DNA of 64,000 nucleotides. Origin: Rhizobiaceae bacterium (GTDB lineage: Bacteria > Pseudomonadota > Alphaproteobacteria > Rhizobiales > Rhizobiaceae). Below the pieces are notes generated by a model. It was given only the letters and a program-made list of their open reading frames with translations. It was not told the DNA's origin and searched no databases. Made by a program: the position numbers and the translations under genes. How positions within the stretch are numbered: the first letter of the stretch is position 1; the number at the start of each line of letters is the position of its first letter. This document shows positions 46,117 to 55,671 of the stretch, piece after piece. The stretch lies in contig JARGOF010000004.1 of the NCBI GenBank assembly GCA_029212415.1, positions 62,001-126,000 on the forward strand, given 5' to 3'.

Positions 46117-48141
46117 TCAAACATACAGAATGGGTGCCTCGCGATTGTGAAGCCGCTCTCCTTGAGGGGTTTCAAATTCCATGGCCGCCTTGTGGCCGGA
46201 AAAAACGGCTGCCTGTATCAGCCCCGGCGCCAGGGCATCACCAATCAGGGTTGCTGACACGCCTTCTGGCAAGCCATTGTACAAGGCAAGATCGGGATCG
46301 CGCAGCCCGATGTGAATCAGAGTACCGAATGCGAGGCTCTGCAGTTCCTGCCTGGTATCAGACCGGGCAATTTCCAATGTGTTGCTGGAGCATTTTTGTG
46401 CAAAGGTGTTTGGCATCAACCGGACACCCGCCTGATGCAATTCAGCGACGACACGCGGTTGTTCCAGCGTGTAGTTGGTCCAGGTGGCAATGTCTGACAG
46501 GGGCGACACCAGCGTGACGGCATGGCCTTCCCTGACCATTTTCAGCGCCAGCACATGGCCCATGTAGTAGTGATCGTCATCATAGATAACAACCGGGCCC
46601 GTAAGCGGCTTGCCGGCCATCACGTCATCGGGTGTCATAACCCTGTCCTGAAAGCCCGAAATGGGCTCATAGGATGTGTGGCCGCGGCCCTGTCTTTCCC
46701 AGGTCGATCCGGTTGCCACGAACACGTGGTCGGCTTCAAATGCTGCAATGTCATCGGCGGTCAGAGGGCTTTGCGCATAAAGGTCAACATTGGAAAGCTG
46801 CTGAAGCTGGTAGAGCCGATAATCGCGCACCCGTCCCCAGGCTGACAGGCCGGGCAGAAGGCATTCGCGCGCCACGCGGCCACCGAATGTGTCTGTTTTC
46901 TCGGCAAGAGTGACCCTGTGCCCGGCCCGCGCCAGCGTCAGAGCCGCTTCCAGACCGGCTGGCCCGGAGCCGACAACAAGCGCATGTTTGGACGTTCTGG
47001 CGACGGGGACATTTTCGGGATGCCAGCCACGCCGCCATTCTTCGGACACGGTCGGGTTCTGCGTGCACCGCAGCGGCAGGCTATTGGCATCAGAGGCGAC
47101 GCAAATGTTGCAGCCGATACACTCGCGGATATCCTCGATCCTGCCTTCCTTGATCTTGTTGGGCAAAAACGGATCGGCAATGGAAGGCCGCGCGCCGCCG
47201 ATCAGGTCCAGAACGCCGCGCCTGATCTGGCTGACCATCGCATCGGGCGAAGTGAACCGGCCAACGCCAACGACAGGCTTGGTGGTTACGGTTTTGACAA
47301 AGGATGTAAATTCCTCCTGAAATCCTTCAGGATCAAAACGGGAGGTTCCGCTGTCGCGGCTCCAGCCCGAGACATTCACGTCCCATAAATCAGGAATCTC
47401 CGCCAGGGCCTCGACCACATCGCGGCCCTCCCCATCACAGGTAATGGCTTTGGGGCCATTGAGTTCATGCACGGCAAAACGAACGGCAATGGCGATCTCG
47501 CCGGCGGCCTCCTCCTGCGCTTCTTCCAGCACTTCGCGGAACAGCCGCAGGCGGTTTTCAAAAGAGCCGCCATATTCATCCGTGCGACGGTTGTAGACAG
47601 GCGACAGGAAATGCCAAAGGATCGACGCATCATGGGCAGCATAGACATAGGTGATATCATAGCCCGCCTGCTTTGATCGGCGGATCGCATCGCGGTAGCT
47701 TTTTCGCAGATCGCGAATGTCGGCCTTGTCCATGGCCTTGCACTGGACCGGTATGCCAGGCTTCAAGGTGGACAGATTGGATGGCCCGAGCACCGGAAAG
47801 CCATTGGCCATGCCCCTGGAGCGCAATCCCGTATGGCCGATTTCTATGGCGGACAGGGCACCACGCGCGCGCAGACGCTCCGTCAGGCGCGCATGGCTTT
47901 TGACATCCTGCGCATCCCAGAATTTTTCGATGGGGAGATTGGAAATATCCGAGCCCGGATCGATTTCCGCCAATTGCATCGAGACCGTGCCCCAGCCGCC
48001 TTCGGCCTTCATTTCCCGCATTTTCACCGAACCATTGGGCATCAAGGGCGAATGTCCATTGGCATGGGGAACCGAAAAGAAGCGATTGGGAGCGGTCACG
48101 GGACCAATTTTTACCGGCTCGAACAGAATATCGTAGTTCAT
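46117..48141 (-). CDS. Trimethylamine-dehydrogenase-like FMN/FAD/4Fe-4S oxidoreductase
   Basis: This 674-residue protein has the layout of trimethylamine and dimethylamine dehydrogenases: an old-yellow-enzyme TIM barrel, a 4Fe-4S motif CIGCNICVASDANS to LRCTQNP (around residues 345-365), and C-terminal FAD/NAD-type domains (VVGSGPAGLEAALTLARAGH). In trimethylamine dehydrogenase a cysteine in the NRFYQVPHC segment bonds FMN; here the same place is NRFFSVPHANG, so the FMN should not be covalently bound. It probably removes a methyl or alkyl group from an amine. It is last in the minus-strand operon that begins with the aldehyde dehydrogenase. Confidence 0.88.
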   Translation of the reverse strand: MNYDILFEPVKIGPVTAPNRFFSVPHANGHSPLMPNGSVKMREMKAEGGWGTVSMQLAEIDPGSDISNLPIEKFWDAQDVKSHARLTERLRARGALSAIEIGHTGLRSRGMANGFPVLGPSNLSTLKPGIPVQCKAMDKADIRDLRKSYRDAIRRSKQAGYDITYVYAAHDASILWHFLSPVYNRRTDEYGGSFENRLRLFREVLEEAQEEAAGEIAIAVRFAVHELNGPKAITCDGEGRDVVEALAEIPDLWDVNVSGWSRDSGTSRFDPEGFQEEFTSFVKTVTTKPVVGVGRFTSPDAMVSQIRRGVLDLIGGARPSIADPFLPNKIKEGRIEDIRECIGCNICVASDANSLPLRCTQNPTVSEEWRRGWHPENVPVARTSKHALVVGSGPAGLEAALTLARAGHRVTLAEKTDTFGGRVARECLLPGLSAWGRVRDYRLYQLQQLSNVDLYAQSPLTADDIAAFEADHVFVATGSTWERQGRGHTSYEPISGFQDRVMTPDDVMAGKPLTGPVVIYDDDHYYMGHVLALKMVREGHAVTLVSPLSDIATWTNYTLEQPRVVAELHQAGVRLMPNTFAQKCSSNTLEIARSDTRQELQSLAFGTLIHIGLRDPDLALYNGLPEGVSATLIGDALAPGLIQAAVFSGHKAAMEFETPQGERLHNREAPILYV

Positions 48142-48168
48142 CCATCTCTCTCCATGCGGCGATCGGCT

Positions 48169-49404
48169 TCATGCTGATTTAATCGTGCCGTTATCCAGCC
48201 AGGCATCAAAGATCTGCAGCGCCTTGTCGGCAAATGCATCATCGTTGATATGGCAATCGATCTCTTCAAACCGGACCGGCTGCGTGAAGACCGTGCGCAT
48301 TTCTTCCAGAAATTCTGAAAAGGCCTGCGGATCGTGGGCAACGCCGCCCTCACGGTCCCATTCCTCAACACCCTGATTTGGCATGAGTACATGAACAGGC
48401 GCCTTGCTTTGGGAAAGGCGCGAAGCCATTTCGCGGGCGGTCTGCCGGCGTTCCTCACCGTTCAAAGCCGATGATTTTATCAGGCGGTTGTGTTCATGAA
48501 AGAGCCGGTCCTGATATTGCGCCGGTATTTCCTGCCATCCGGCAAAATCGATCAGATCAAGGCAACCAGGGGCAACGATCTGCGGAATGCCGGCTCGCCC
48601 CGCATTCAACAGGCGGTCCGAACCACCATTGATGACCGAACCGGCCAGCAAATTGCCCAGCTCCGGCAGGGCAAAATCCATCACGCAGGCAAAGCCGCCT
48701 TCTCTGGCCACGCTTTCAAAGGCCATGCCACCCATGCCCGTGGCATGGAAAACTGCCACTTCAAAGCCGCGTTTTTCCAGTTCCGGCTTGAGGCGTTTCT
48801 GGTATTTCAGGCAAGAGGTGCCCAGCGATGTCATACCGACGATCGGCGTTTTGCCATCCGGCTTTTCGACGGCCCGCGCAGCGCCCAACACAGCACCGGC
48901 GGCCTGACTGAGCGAGGATTTGCAGATGGAATTGAGGCCATAGAGACCTCCGGCCCAGAGGATCATCTGGATATCCGACGACAATCGCTCCGGCGGAATG
49001 AGCGGCGAAAAGGACACGGTGGAAACCACGTATTTTGGAACACCGATGGGCAAGGCGCGGCAGACATCAAGCGCCAGATCCGTACCCATGGTACCGCCAA
49101 GGATCACCACACCGTCAAAGCGGTCTTCAGCAAAGAGTTTGCGGGCAAGCGAGCTGGCGCCCCTGGCCATGATCTGCATGGCGCTGTTTTCATCGCCGCT
49201 GGCAATGACAGCTTGAATACTGCTTCCGGCAGCCTCGGCCACATTGTGCTTTGAATAATCGGTGGGATTTTGCGGATCCCCCAGAACGGAGACATCCATG
49301 GTCAGAACGCCACCGCCAATGTGGCGGATGCGTTCGACCATATAGTTCAACTCGTCATTTTTGGTGTCGTAGGTTCCGATCACCAGGATCGTTTTGTCAG
49401 CCAT
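48169..49404 (-). CDS. Tm-1-like ATP-binding (UPF0261) protein
   Basis: This 411-residue protein matches the UPF0261/Tm-1-like family: ILVIGTYDTKNDELNYMVERI at the start, GGTMGTDLALDVCRALPIGVPKYVVSTVS, GMTSLGTSC and EVAVFHATGMGGMAFE near the middle, and PNQGVEEWDREGG near the end. The family is named after a plant viral-resistance protein; bacterial roles are unproven, often in catabolic operons. ATG 49404 has GGAGGACG upstream. It lies between two flavoenzymes, so it probably takes part in the same pathway. Confidence 0.88.
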   Translation of the reverse strand: MADKTILVIGTYDTKNDELNYMVERIRHIGGGVLTMDVSVLGDPQNPTDYSKHNVAEAAGSSIQAVIASGDENSAMQIMARGASSLARKLFAEDRFDGVVILGGTMGTDLALDVCRALPIGVPKYVVSTVSFSPLIPPERLSSDIQMILWAGGLYGLNSICKSSLSQAAGAVLGAARAVEKPDGKTPIVGMTSLGTSCLKYQKRLKPELEKRGFEVAVFHATGMGGMAFESVAREGGFACVMDFALPELGNLLAGSVINGGSDRLLNAGRAGIPQIVAPGCLDLIDFAGWQEIPAQYQDRLFHEHNRLIKSSALNGEERRQTAREMASRLSQSKAPVHVLMPNQGVEEWDREGGVAHDPQAFSEFLEEMRTVFTQPVRFEEIDCHINDDAFADKALQIFDAWLDNGTIKSA

Positions 49405-49430
49405 CCCGTCCTCCATATATAGCGCCGGGA

Positions 49431-51902
49431 TCACCCGCGCATGATTTCACCCTTTGGGTCGTAAAAGGGCGCCAATTGCAATCGAGCGGCATAGAGCCTG
49501 CCTGCGACCTGCACTTCGAACCCGCCTTCATCGATCCATACCTTGCTCACGCCCTCATCCTTGTGGATGTTCGCAAGCCCGACCATCTTTTCAAGCCGGA
49601 AACCCCAATCGCCGGAGGTAACGTGCCCGACGATTGCGCCATTTTTCCAGATGGGTTCGTTGTGCATGAGCCATGGACCGGATTGTGCGTTCATGTCATC
49701 GACGACCAGGGATACAGTCCGGTGCCGGGTAGCTGTACCCGCCGCCTTTTGTTCTGCCAGATGTTTGCTGCCCAGAAAGTGATCCGGCTTGTCCAGATTG
49801 ACCGCAAAACCCAATCCACTTTCATAGGGTGTATCGTCCTCGCCGATATCATGGCCGAAATGCCGGAAGCCTTTTTCCAGGCGGCATGCATTCATCGCAA
49901 ACATGCCCATATGTTTGAGGCCGTGCCCTTCCCCTGCGCTCAACAGGGCGTCATAGACATGCGCGGTGAATTCGGTCGGGACCATCAACTCATAACCCAG
50001 TTCCCCGAGAAAAGACCTGCGGATGGCCCAGCCTCTTGCATAGGCCATGTCGATCTCACGCGCCGCGCCAAAGGCGAAGGCTTCGTTGGAAAGATCATCA
50101 CCGGATAGCTGAGACAATATCTCACGGGATTTCGGGCCATGGATGGTCAGCAGCCCATAGGCGGATGTGGCGTCAAAAATTTCAAAATGCCAATCGGGAT
50201 CGGCATGGCGCCTGATCCAGGCCTTGTCCCGCGTCTGGGAGGGATGACCGGTGATGACCATGAATGTCTGGGTCTCTATGCGCGTTATGGTGACGTCAGC
50301 TTCAATGCCGCCACGGGCATTGAGAAATTGGGTGTAAACGGAGGTTCCGGTGGGTACATCCATTTGCGCTCCGCATATCCGGTTCAGCGCCTTGACCGCA
50401 TCACGTCCCTGAACGAGAATTTTAGCGTACATGGACTGATCAATCAGCACCGCATTGTCGCGCGCCGCCAGGCATTCAGCCTGCACCTTGTCCGACCAGG
50501 GTTTCCATCCCAGCGCCGGTTCTGTCGCCCATTGCTGATTGTCCCGATCAAAATACATCGGGACCTCCCAGCCAATCCGTTCGGCAAAAACCGCGCCCGC
50601 CGCATGCAGCCTGTCGTGCAGCGGAACCTTGCGCAGATTTCGCGTGGTCACAGTCTGCCTGCCGGGCCAGGCAATCCCGTAGTGAAAGCCGATGGATTCT
50701 GCGCTGCGATCATGGACGTAGCGCGTATTGGCCTGAAAGGGATGCGCACGAGCCGCCAGCAAGGATCCCATGGCTCGCGATGGGTCGCCATCGATCATCC
50801 ATTCAGCCATGGTCAGCCCAACGCCGCCGGAATTCAAAATGCCGTTTGAATTCATGCCGGATGCAATGAACAGCCCATCAATCTCCGGGGCCGGCCCCAG
50901 ATAGGGACGGCCATCGGGCGTAAAGCACTCCGGACCGTTGAAAAATGTCTGAATGCCCATATCCGCCAGTTTCGGCATGCGTGCAAACATGCCTTCCAGC
51001 TCAGCCTCCACATGGTCCATGTCGAAGGGCAGTTCGTCAAACTCGAAATCCTTCGGAATGCCTTCGGCCCCCCAGGGCTTGCCCAGGGCTTCAAAGCCGC
51101 CGATCAGCAGTTTTCCGGCATCCTCTTTCCAGTAGGTCCGCTCTTCGACAATATTCAGGATCGGTTGATCACGGGGCAAGGCGTCCATTGGTTCGGTGAC
51201 AATATAGAAGTGCTCCACCGCATGCAGCGGCAGGGTGACGCCATGGGCCTTGGCGAACAAATGGCTCCACATTCCTCCGGCGAGCAGGACCTTGCCGGTT
51301 GCGATATCGCCGCTATCGGTGTGAACGCCAACAATCTTCCCCTTCCTGACGATCAGACTCTTCACTTCGACATCTTCAAAGCGGCTTGCGCCCAGCGCCC
51401 GCGCGCCCTTGACCAGCGCGACAGAGACATCAAGCGGGTTGACCTGACCGTTCGACGGAACGAAAAAGCCGGACTTGACGTCGCCGGTTTCAATCCACGG
51501 CCATTTTTCCGCGACTTCATCGCGCGACAGCATGGACGATGCAATCCCCATGCGGGCGGCATGATCATGGCTTCGCAGCAATTGCTCATGGCGCACGTCA
51601 CCCAATGCGATATTGATTGTTCCATTCTGCTTGTAACCGGTGGCCTGCCCGGTCTCCAGTTCCAGGTCCTGGAACAGTCTGGCCGTATATTTTCCAAGTT
51701 CGGTCTGGGCGGTGCTGTCGCGCAACTGCCCGACAATCCCGGCGGCATGCCAGGTCGTGCCACTGGCAATCTTGCGGCGTTCGAGAAGAACGGCAGGAAT
51801 GCCCCTATGGGCCAGATGATAGAGCGCGGACACACCGACGATGCCACCACCGATAATCACAATCGGTGCGTCTTGCGGAAGTTCCTTCTGTCCGTTCATC
51901 AT
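49431..51902 (-). CDS. Dimethylglycine/sarcosine-dehydrogenase-like flavoprotein with GcvT domain
   Basis: This 823-residue protein has an N-terminal DAO-type FAD domain (VIIGGGIVGVSALYHL at residue 15; SGTTWHAAG with His52, the histidine that covalently holds FAD in dimethylglycine dehydrogenase), an FAO-type linker, and a C-terminal GcvT/aminomethyltransferase-type domain that binds tetrahydrofolate. Such enzymes oxidise N-methyl groups of amino acids and pass the formaldehyde to folate. The exact amine is unknown. It is followed by the Tm-1-like gene with a 26-base gap. ATG-ATG start at 51902. Confidence 0.9.
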   Translation of the reverse strand: MMNGQKELPQDAPIVIIGGGIVGVSALYHLAHRGIPAVLLERRKIASGTTWHAAGIVGQLRDSTAQTELGKYTARLFQDLELETGQATGYKQNGTINIALGDVRHEQLLRSHDHAARMGIASSMLSRDEVAEKWPWIETGDVKSGFFVPSNGQVNPLDVSVALVKGARALGASRFEDVEVKSLIVRKGKIVGVHTDSGDIATGKVLLAGGMWSHLFAKAHGVTLPLHAVEHFYIVTEPMDALPRDQPILNIVEERTYWKEDAGKLLIGGFEALGKPWGAEGIPKDFEFDELPFDMDHVEAELEGMFARMPKLADMGIQTFFNGPECFTPDGRPYLGPAPEIDGLFIASGMNSNGILNSGGVGLTMAEWMIDGDPSRAMGSLLAARAHPFQANTRYVHDRSAESIGFHYGIAWPGRQTVTTRNLRKVPLHDRLHAAGAVFAERIGWEVPMYFDRDNQQWATEPALGWKPWSDKVQAECLAARDNAVLIDQSMYAKILVQGRDAVKALNRICGAQMDVPTGTSVYTQFLNARGGIEADVTITRIETQTFMVITGHPSQTRDKAWIRRHADPDWHFEIFDATSAYGLLTIHGPKSREILSQLSGDDLSNEAFAFGAAREIDMAYARGWAIRRSFLGELGYELMVPTEFTAHVYDALLSAGEGHGLKHMGMFAMNACRLEKGFRHFGHDIGEDDTPYESGLGFAVNLDKPDHFLGSKHLAEQKAAGTATRHRTVSLVVDDMNAQSGPWLMHNEPIWKNGAIVGHVTSGDWGFRLEKMVGLANIHKDEGVSKVWIDEGGFEVQVAGRLYAARLQLAPFYDPKGEIMRG

Positions 51903-51974
51903 GCAATCTCACCCATTCCCCTGCCCAAAAATCCGCTTCGCGAATGATCCTTCAATTTGCGCCCTGTGCGCCGA

Positions 51975-53459
51975 TCACAATTGGATCCAGGCGGTTTTGA
52001 GATTGAGGTATTTGTCGAGTGCGTGGAGGGATTTATCCGATCCGTTGCCCGATTGCCGTACACCACCAAGCGGAACGGTGACATCGGCGCCCCCATAGGT
52101 ATTGACGTGAACCACGCCGGCCGCAATGGCACGCACCATGCGATGCGCACGCGACAGGTTCGACGTCCAAACGCCGGCCGCAAGACCGTAATCCGTTGCA
52201 TTTGCCAATTGCACGGCTTCGGCCTCGTCGGCAAAGGTCGTGACGGCGAGGACAGGACCAAAAACCTCTTTCTGGAACAGACTGTCCGAAGCCTTTACGC
52301 CGTCGACAATGGTTGGCCCCATGTAGAAACCACCGGTTTCCTCAAGACATCGTTTGCCACCCAGCACAAGATGGCCGCCCTCATGGGCAGCCGTTTCGAC
52401 TGCTGCCAAATCCTGTTTCAACTGGTTTTCCGAATTGATCGCACCAATCTTCGTGTCCAGCAACAGGGGGTCGCCCGGCTGCATGGCGGCTGATGCCTTT
52501 GCCACCGCAGCAACAAAATCATCATGGATGTCCTGTTGCACCAGCAGCCGCGAGCCGGCCACGCAGACCTGGCCGGAATTCCTGAATATGCCTGCTGCAA
52601 CCACTCTTGCCGCCTGATCCAGATCCGCCGTGTCGGCAAAAATGATGTGCGGCGACTTGCCCCCCAGTTCCAGATAGACACGTTTCAGATTGGAACGGGC
52701 CGAATATTCCAGCAGCCGGCGACCCGTGGCGCCTGAACCGGTGAAGGCAAGGACATCGACATCCATGGACAGCGCCATGGCCTCGCCGACGACAGCGCCC
52801 TCGCCCGTGACGATGTTCAACACACCTGCGGGAAGGCCCGCTTCCAGCGCCAGTTCGGCCATGCGAAGGAGGCTCAGGGATGCGGTCTCCGGTGGCTTGA
52901 CGACAAGGCTGTTGCCGGTGGCCAGTGCCGGCCCGATTTTCCAGGCGCCGATCATCAGGGGAAAATTCCACGGGATGATGGCGCCGACAACACCCACCGG
53001 TTCGTGGTGGATCATGCCCAGGACATTTTGCTGTGTTGGCGCGATCTCGCCATAAACCTTGTCGATGGCTTCGGCGTAATAGCGGATCGTGCCGGCGGCA
53101 GACAGGGGCTCGGCCTTGTAGGCCATGGCAATTTCGGTGCCGTTGTCGCGCACGCCAAGCACGGCAAGTTCCAGCGCATGTTTTTCGACAAGGTCAGCCC
53201 ATTTGAGCATGATTGCCTTACGGGCCGCCGGTGGCTGGTTTTTCCACCGGCCATCCTCAAAGGCAGCGCGTGCCGAACCTATGGCGGCGTTCATGTCCGC
53301 TGCCGTTCCGCGGGCAATTGTTGTCAGGATGGAACCGTCAATCGGCGAGAGAACGTCCATCGTCTCGCCGGAAGAAGCAGGTCTCGCCTTGCCATCAATG
53401 AGATGGTGACAGGGCGGCACATCCCGATTGCGCAGTTCATCAATACTCGTCTGGTCCAT
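51975..53459 (-). CDS. NAD-dependent aldehyde dehydrogenase
   Basis: This 494-residue protein is a full-length aldehyde dehydrogenase. The active Cys is in FRNSGQVCVAGSR and the general-base Glu in VYLELGGKSPH; VIIPWNFPL-type cofactor and GSGATGRRL motifs are present. The FSGNGSDKSLHALDKYLNLKTAW ending is like PuuC and betaine-aldehyde dehydrogenases. It should oxidise an amino-aldehyde formed in the pathway. It begins a minus-strand operon of four genes (aldehyde dehydrogenase, DMGDH-like, Tm-1-like, TMADH-like). Confidence 0.94.
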   Translation of the reverse strand: MDQTSIDELRNRDVPPCHHLIDGKARPASSGETMDVLSPIDGSILTTIARGTAADMNAAIGSARAAFEDGRWKNQPPAARKAIMLKWADLVEKHALELAVLGVRDNGTEIAMAYKAEPLSAAGTIRYYAEAIDKVYGEIAPTQQNVLGMIHHEPVGVVGAIIPWNFPLMIGAWKIGPALATGNSLVVKPPETASLSLLRMAELALEAGLPAGVLNIVTGEGAVVGEAMALSMDVDVLAFTGSGATGRRLLEYSARSNLKRVYLELGGKSPHIIFADTADLDQAARVVAAGIFRNSGQVCVAGSRLLVQQDIHDDFVAAVAKASAAMQPGDPLLLDTKIGAINSENQLKQDLAAVETAAHEGGHLVLGGKRCLEETGGFYMGPTIVDGVKASDSLFQKEVFGPVLAVTTFADEAEAVQLANATDYGLAAGVWTSNLSRAHRMVRAIAAGVVHVNTYGGADVTVPLGGVRQSGNGSDKSLHALDKYLNLKTAWIQL

Positions 53460-53540
53460 GCCATTCTCCCTGCTGTGGTGAATTAGAAGGTCGTCATTTA
53501 TGCGGCTCGCGGTGCACGCGTTGCCAAATCAAGAAAGATA

Positions 53541-55058
53541 CTAGCGCATCTGTGTATCGTGCAGATCATGGTCGGTTTCGGGTTCGCGATTTCTGTGTTC
53601 GACCACCAGGGTTCGGATGTGCAAAATGATGACCAACACAATGATGGCAAAGAGGATTGCTGCGATCGGCCTGTCGATGAAGTCCAGCGGTGTTTTCACC
53701 CGCGCCATGGAACTGCGCAGCTTGGTCTCCATGATGCCGCCCAGAACCATCCCCAGAATAATCGGCACAACCGGCAGGTTCAGACGTTTGAGAACAAGCC
53801 CGAACACCCCGAAACCTGCCGCGATGGCACAATCAACGATCGAATTTCGAAGCGAATAAACGCCGACGAAACTCAGGATCATGATGACAATCCCGAGAAA
53901 GCGCGTCGGGATCTGGATGATCTTCGTCAGCAGATTGGTGGAGAAAAGCAGGAAGATCAGCACCAGCACGTTGAGAACCAGCATGGCGATGTAAAGCGCC
54001 AGAACGAAATCCATGTCGTTTTGAAACAATTGCGGGCCCGGTATCACGTTGTGGACGTAAAAGACCGAGAGCATCATGGCGGTCAGAGCCTCTCCTGGAA
54101 TACCCAGCGCCAGAAGCGGGATCATGGCGGCAGCCGGAACAGCATTGTTGGCGGATTCAGAAGCGATCAGCCCCTCGGGCGACCCCTTGCCGAACAGCTC
54201 CGGCTTCTTCGAGGTTTTCTGGGCGTAGGTGTAGGACATGAACTGTGCGGTGAATTCACCGACCCCCGGTATCATTCCCATCAAGACGCCAAAGCTCGAG
54301 GCAACCGTCGCCACCCTTTTGTGGCCGAAAAGCTCCTTCATTCCGGAAAAAAGCGAGCCTTTCAGGGGCTGCGCCTTGGGACTGTCGTCCTTGCCGACCA
54401 TCAGGACAAAGGCCTGGGAAAGGGCGAACAGACCCAGCACGACGACGATGAGATCAATGCCGGACGACAACCAGGATTGGCCGAATGTGAAACGTTGGGT
54501 GTATTTGATCGGCTCAAGTCCGATCGTGTTGAGGAATATGCCAAAACAGGCCAGCATGCCGGCGGCAAAGATCTGCCCGCGATGGGCCAGGACGACAAGA
54601 ATGATCCCCAGCAGTGCCGCCAGGAATATTTCGCGGCTTCCAAATTGCGGTGCGATCCACGCCAGAACAGGTGACAGGAGGATGAGGCAAAGAATGCCGA
54701 AGACGCCGCCAAAAAAGGAGGCCGAATAGGCCAGTGAAATGGCGCGCCTTGCTTCTCCGGCCCTGGTCATCGGATAGCCGTCATAGGTGGTCAAAGCGTT
54801 CACAGCCGTGCCGGGCGTATTGATCAAAATGGCAGGGATCGAGCCGCCATACATGGAAGATCCATAGATCCCCAGGAGCATGGTCAGACCGACGAGCGGC
54901 TCCAGCGAAAAGGTTGCGGGCAGCAGGATGGCAATGGCAACGGCCGCGCCAACGCCGGGAATGGCCCCAATGATGACGCCGCCAATGGAACCAATCAGCA
55001 GTGCGACCAGCACATCAATCCTGGCAAGCAGCCCAAATGCCGAGACGAGATCTTCCAT
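53541..55058 (-). CDS. tctA: Tripartite tricarboxylate transporter, large permease TctA
   Basis: TctA is the large membrane subunit of a TTT carrier. The 505-residue protein has about 12 helices, the GAIPGVGAAVAIAILLP motif near the start and the SMYGGSIPAILINTPGTAVNALT region that is typical of the family, with a second GMIPGVGEF near the middle. TTT systems bring in organic acids with a cation gradient. It lies nine bases after tctB. The substrate is probably an organic acid or amine-acid handled by the operon. Confidence 0.96.
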   Translation of the reverse strand: MEDLVSAFGLLARIDVLVALLIGSIGGVIIGAIPGVGAAVAIAILLPATFSLEPLVGLTMLLGIYGSSMYGGSIPAILINTPGTAVNALTTYDGYPMTRAGEARRAISLAYSASFFGGVFGILCLILLSPVLAWIAPQFGSREIFLAALLGIILVVLAHRGQIFAAGMLACFGIFLNTIGLEPIKYTQRFTFGQSWLSSGIDLIVVVLGLFALSQAFVLMVGKDDSPKAQPLKGSLFSGMKELFGHKRVATVASSFGVLMGMIPGVGEFTAQFMSYTYAQKTSKKPELFGKGSPEGLIASESANNAVPAAAMIPLLALGIPGEALTAMMLSVFYVHNVIPGPQLFQNDMDFVLALYIAMLVLNVLVLIFLLFSTNLLTKIIQIPTRFLGIVIMILSFVGVYSLRNSIVDCAIAAGFGVFGLVLKRLNLPVVPIILGMVLGGIMETKLRSSMARVKTPLDFIDRPIAAILFAIIVLVIILHIRTLVVEHRNREPETDHDLHDTQMR

Positions 55059-55067
55059 CAGATTTTC

Positions 55068-55610
55068 CTAGAAATAGGTCAGCATGAATGAACGCATGAC
55101 ATCTGGCAGCCATTCGTAAATCTGGCCGCCGGGCACTCTGACCTGCAAAAATGATTTGAAAACGACGACCACACTCACCGCCATGAGCACCGAGAAACCG
55201 ATCATTTTGGGGGTCCTGTATCCCACGCGCAATGCCAGAACGACGGCAAAGAGAACCGTGGAGGGCAGATAGCCAAGCAACGGAACCACATAGACATAGG
55301 CCATGAACCACAGAACATATTCGAAAGAGCGAAGCCAGAACTGGACCTCAAGCCATCTGCCCTCAATTTTCGGGGAGACCCAGGCGCTGATCCAGTTGAG
55401 CAGCGCAAACAAGGTCATTCCAACCAGCGAGACAATCGGCCACAAGGCGGGTTGCGCATAAAACCTGGTGGAGGACTTCCAAACGGTCTGGTTGCCGATC
55501 TGGCTCAGAAGAAAAAGGGAGAGGATCAGAAAAATCGTCGCAAAAAACAGATTTCCAGGCCGCCGGTGCCGTTGAAACAATTGCTTCAAAGTCTTGATTC
55601 GAACCAGCAT
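55068..55610 (-). CDS. tctB: Tripartite tricarboxylate transporter, small permease TctB
   Basis: This 180-residue protein has four membrane helices in the TctB layout. It is the small subunit that pairs with TctA. It lies between tctC and tctA in the usual TctCBA order. Confidence 0.9.
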   Translation of the reverse strand: MLVRIKTLKQLFQRHRRPGNLFFATIFLILSLFLLSQIGNQTVWKSSTRFYAQPALWPIVSLVGMTLFALLNWISAWVSPKIEGRWLEVQFWLRSFEYVLWFMAYVYVVPLLGYLPSTVLFAVVLALRVGYRTPKMIGFSVLMAVSVVVVFKSFLQVRVPGGQIYEWLPDVMRSFMLTYF

Positions 55611-55671
55611 GCTTTTCCCGCCTCACAATGGAACAGGCAGCGCGACCGTCGCGCTGCCCTTTGTCTGATGG

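Noticed and set aside
51012..51947. 311-codon plus-strand open frame opposite the DMGDH-like gene
   Set aside because: No domain or start signal, and the minus-strand gene is fully supported by FAD and GcvT motifs.
53559..54674. 371-codon open frame opposite tctA
   Set aside because: The minus-strand frame is a clear TctA; the plus-strand frame is rich in Gln, His and Arg as expected for the antisense of a membrane protein.
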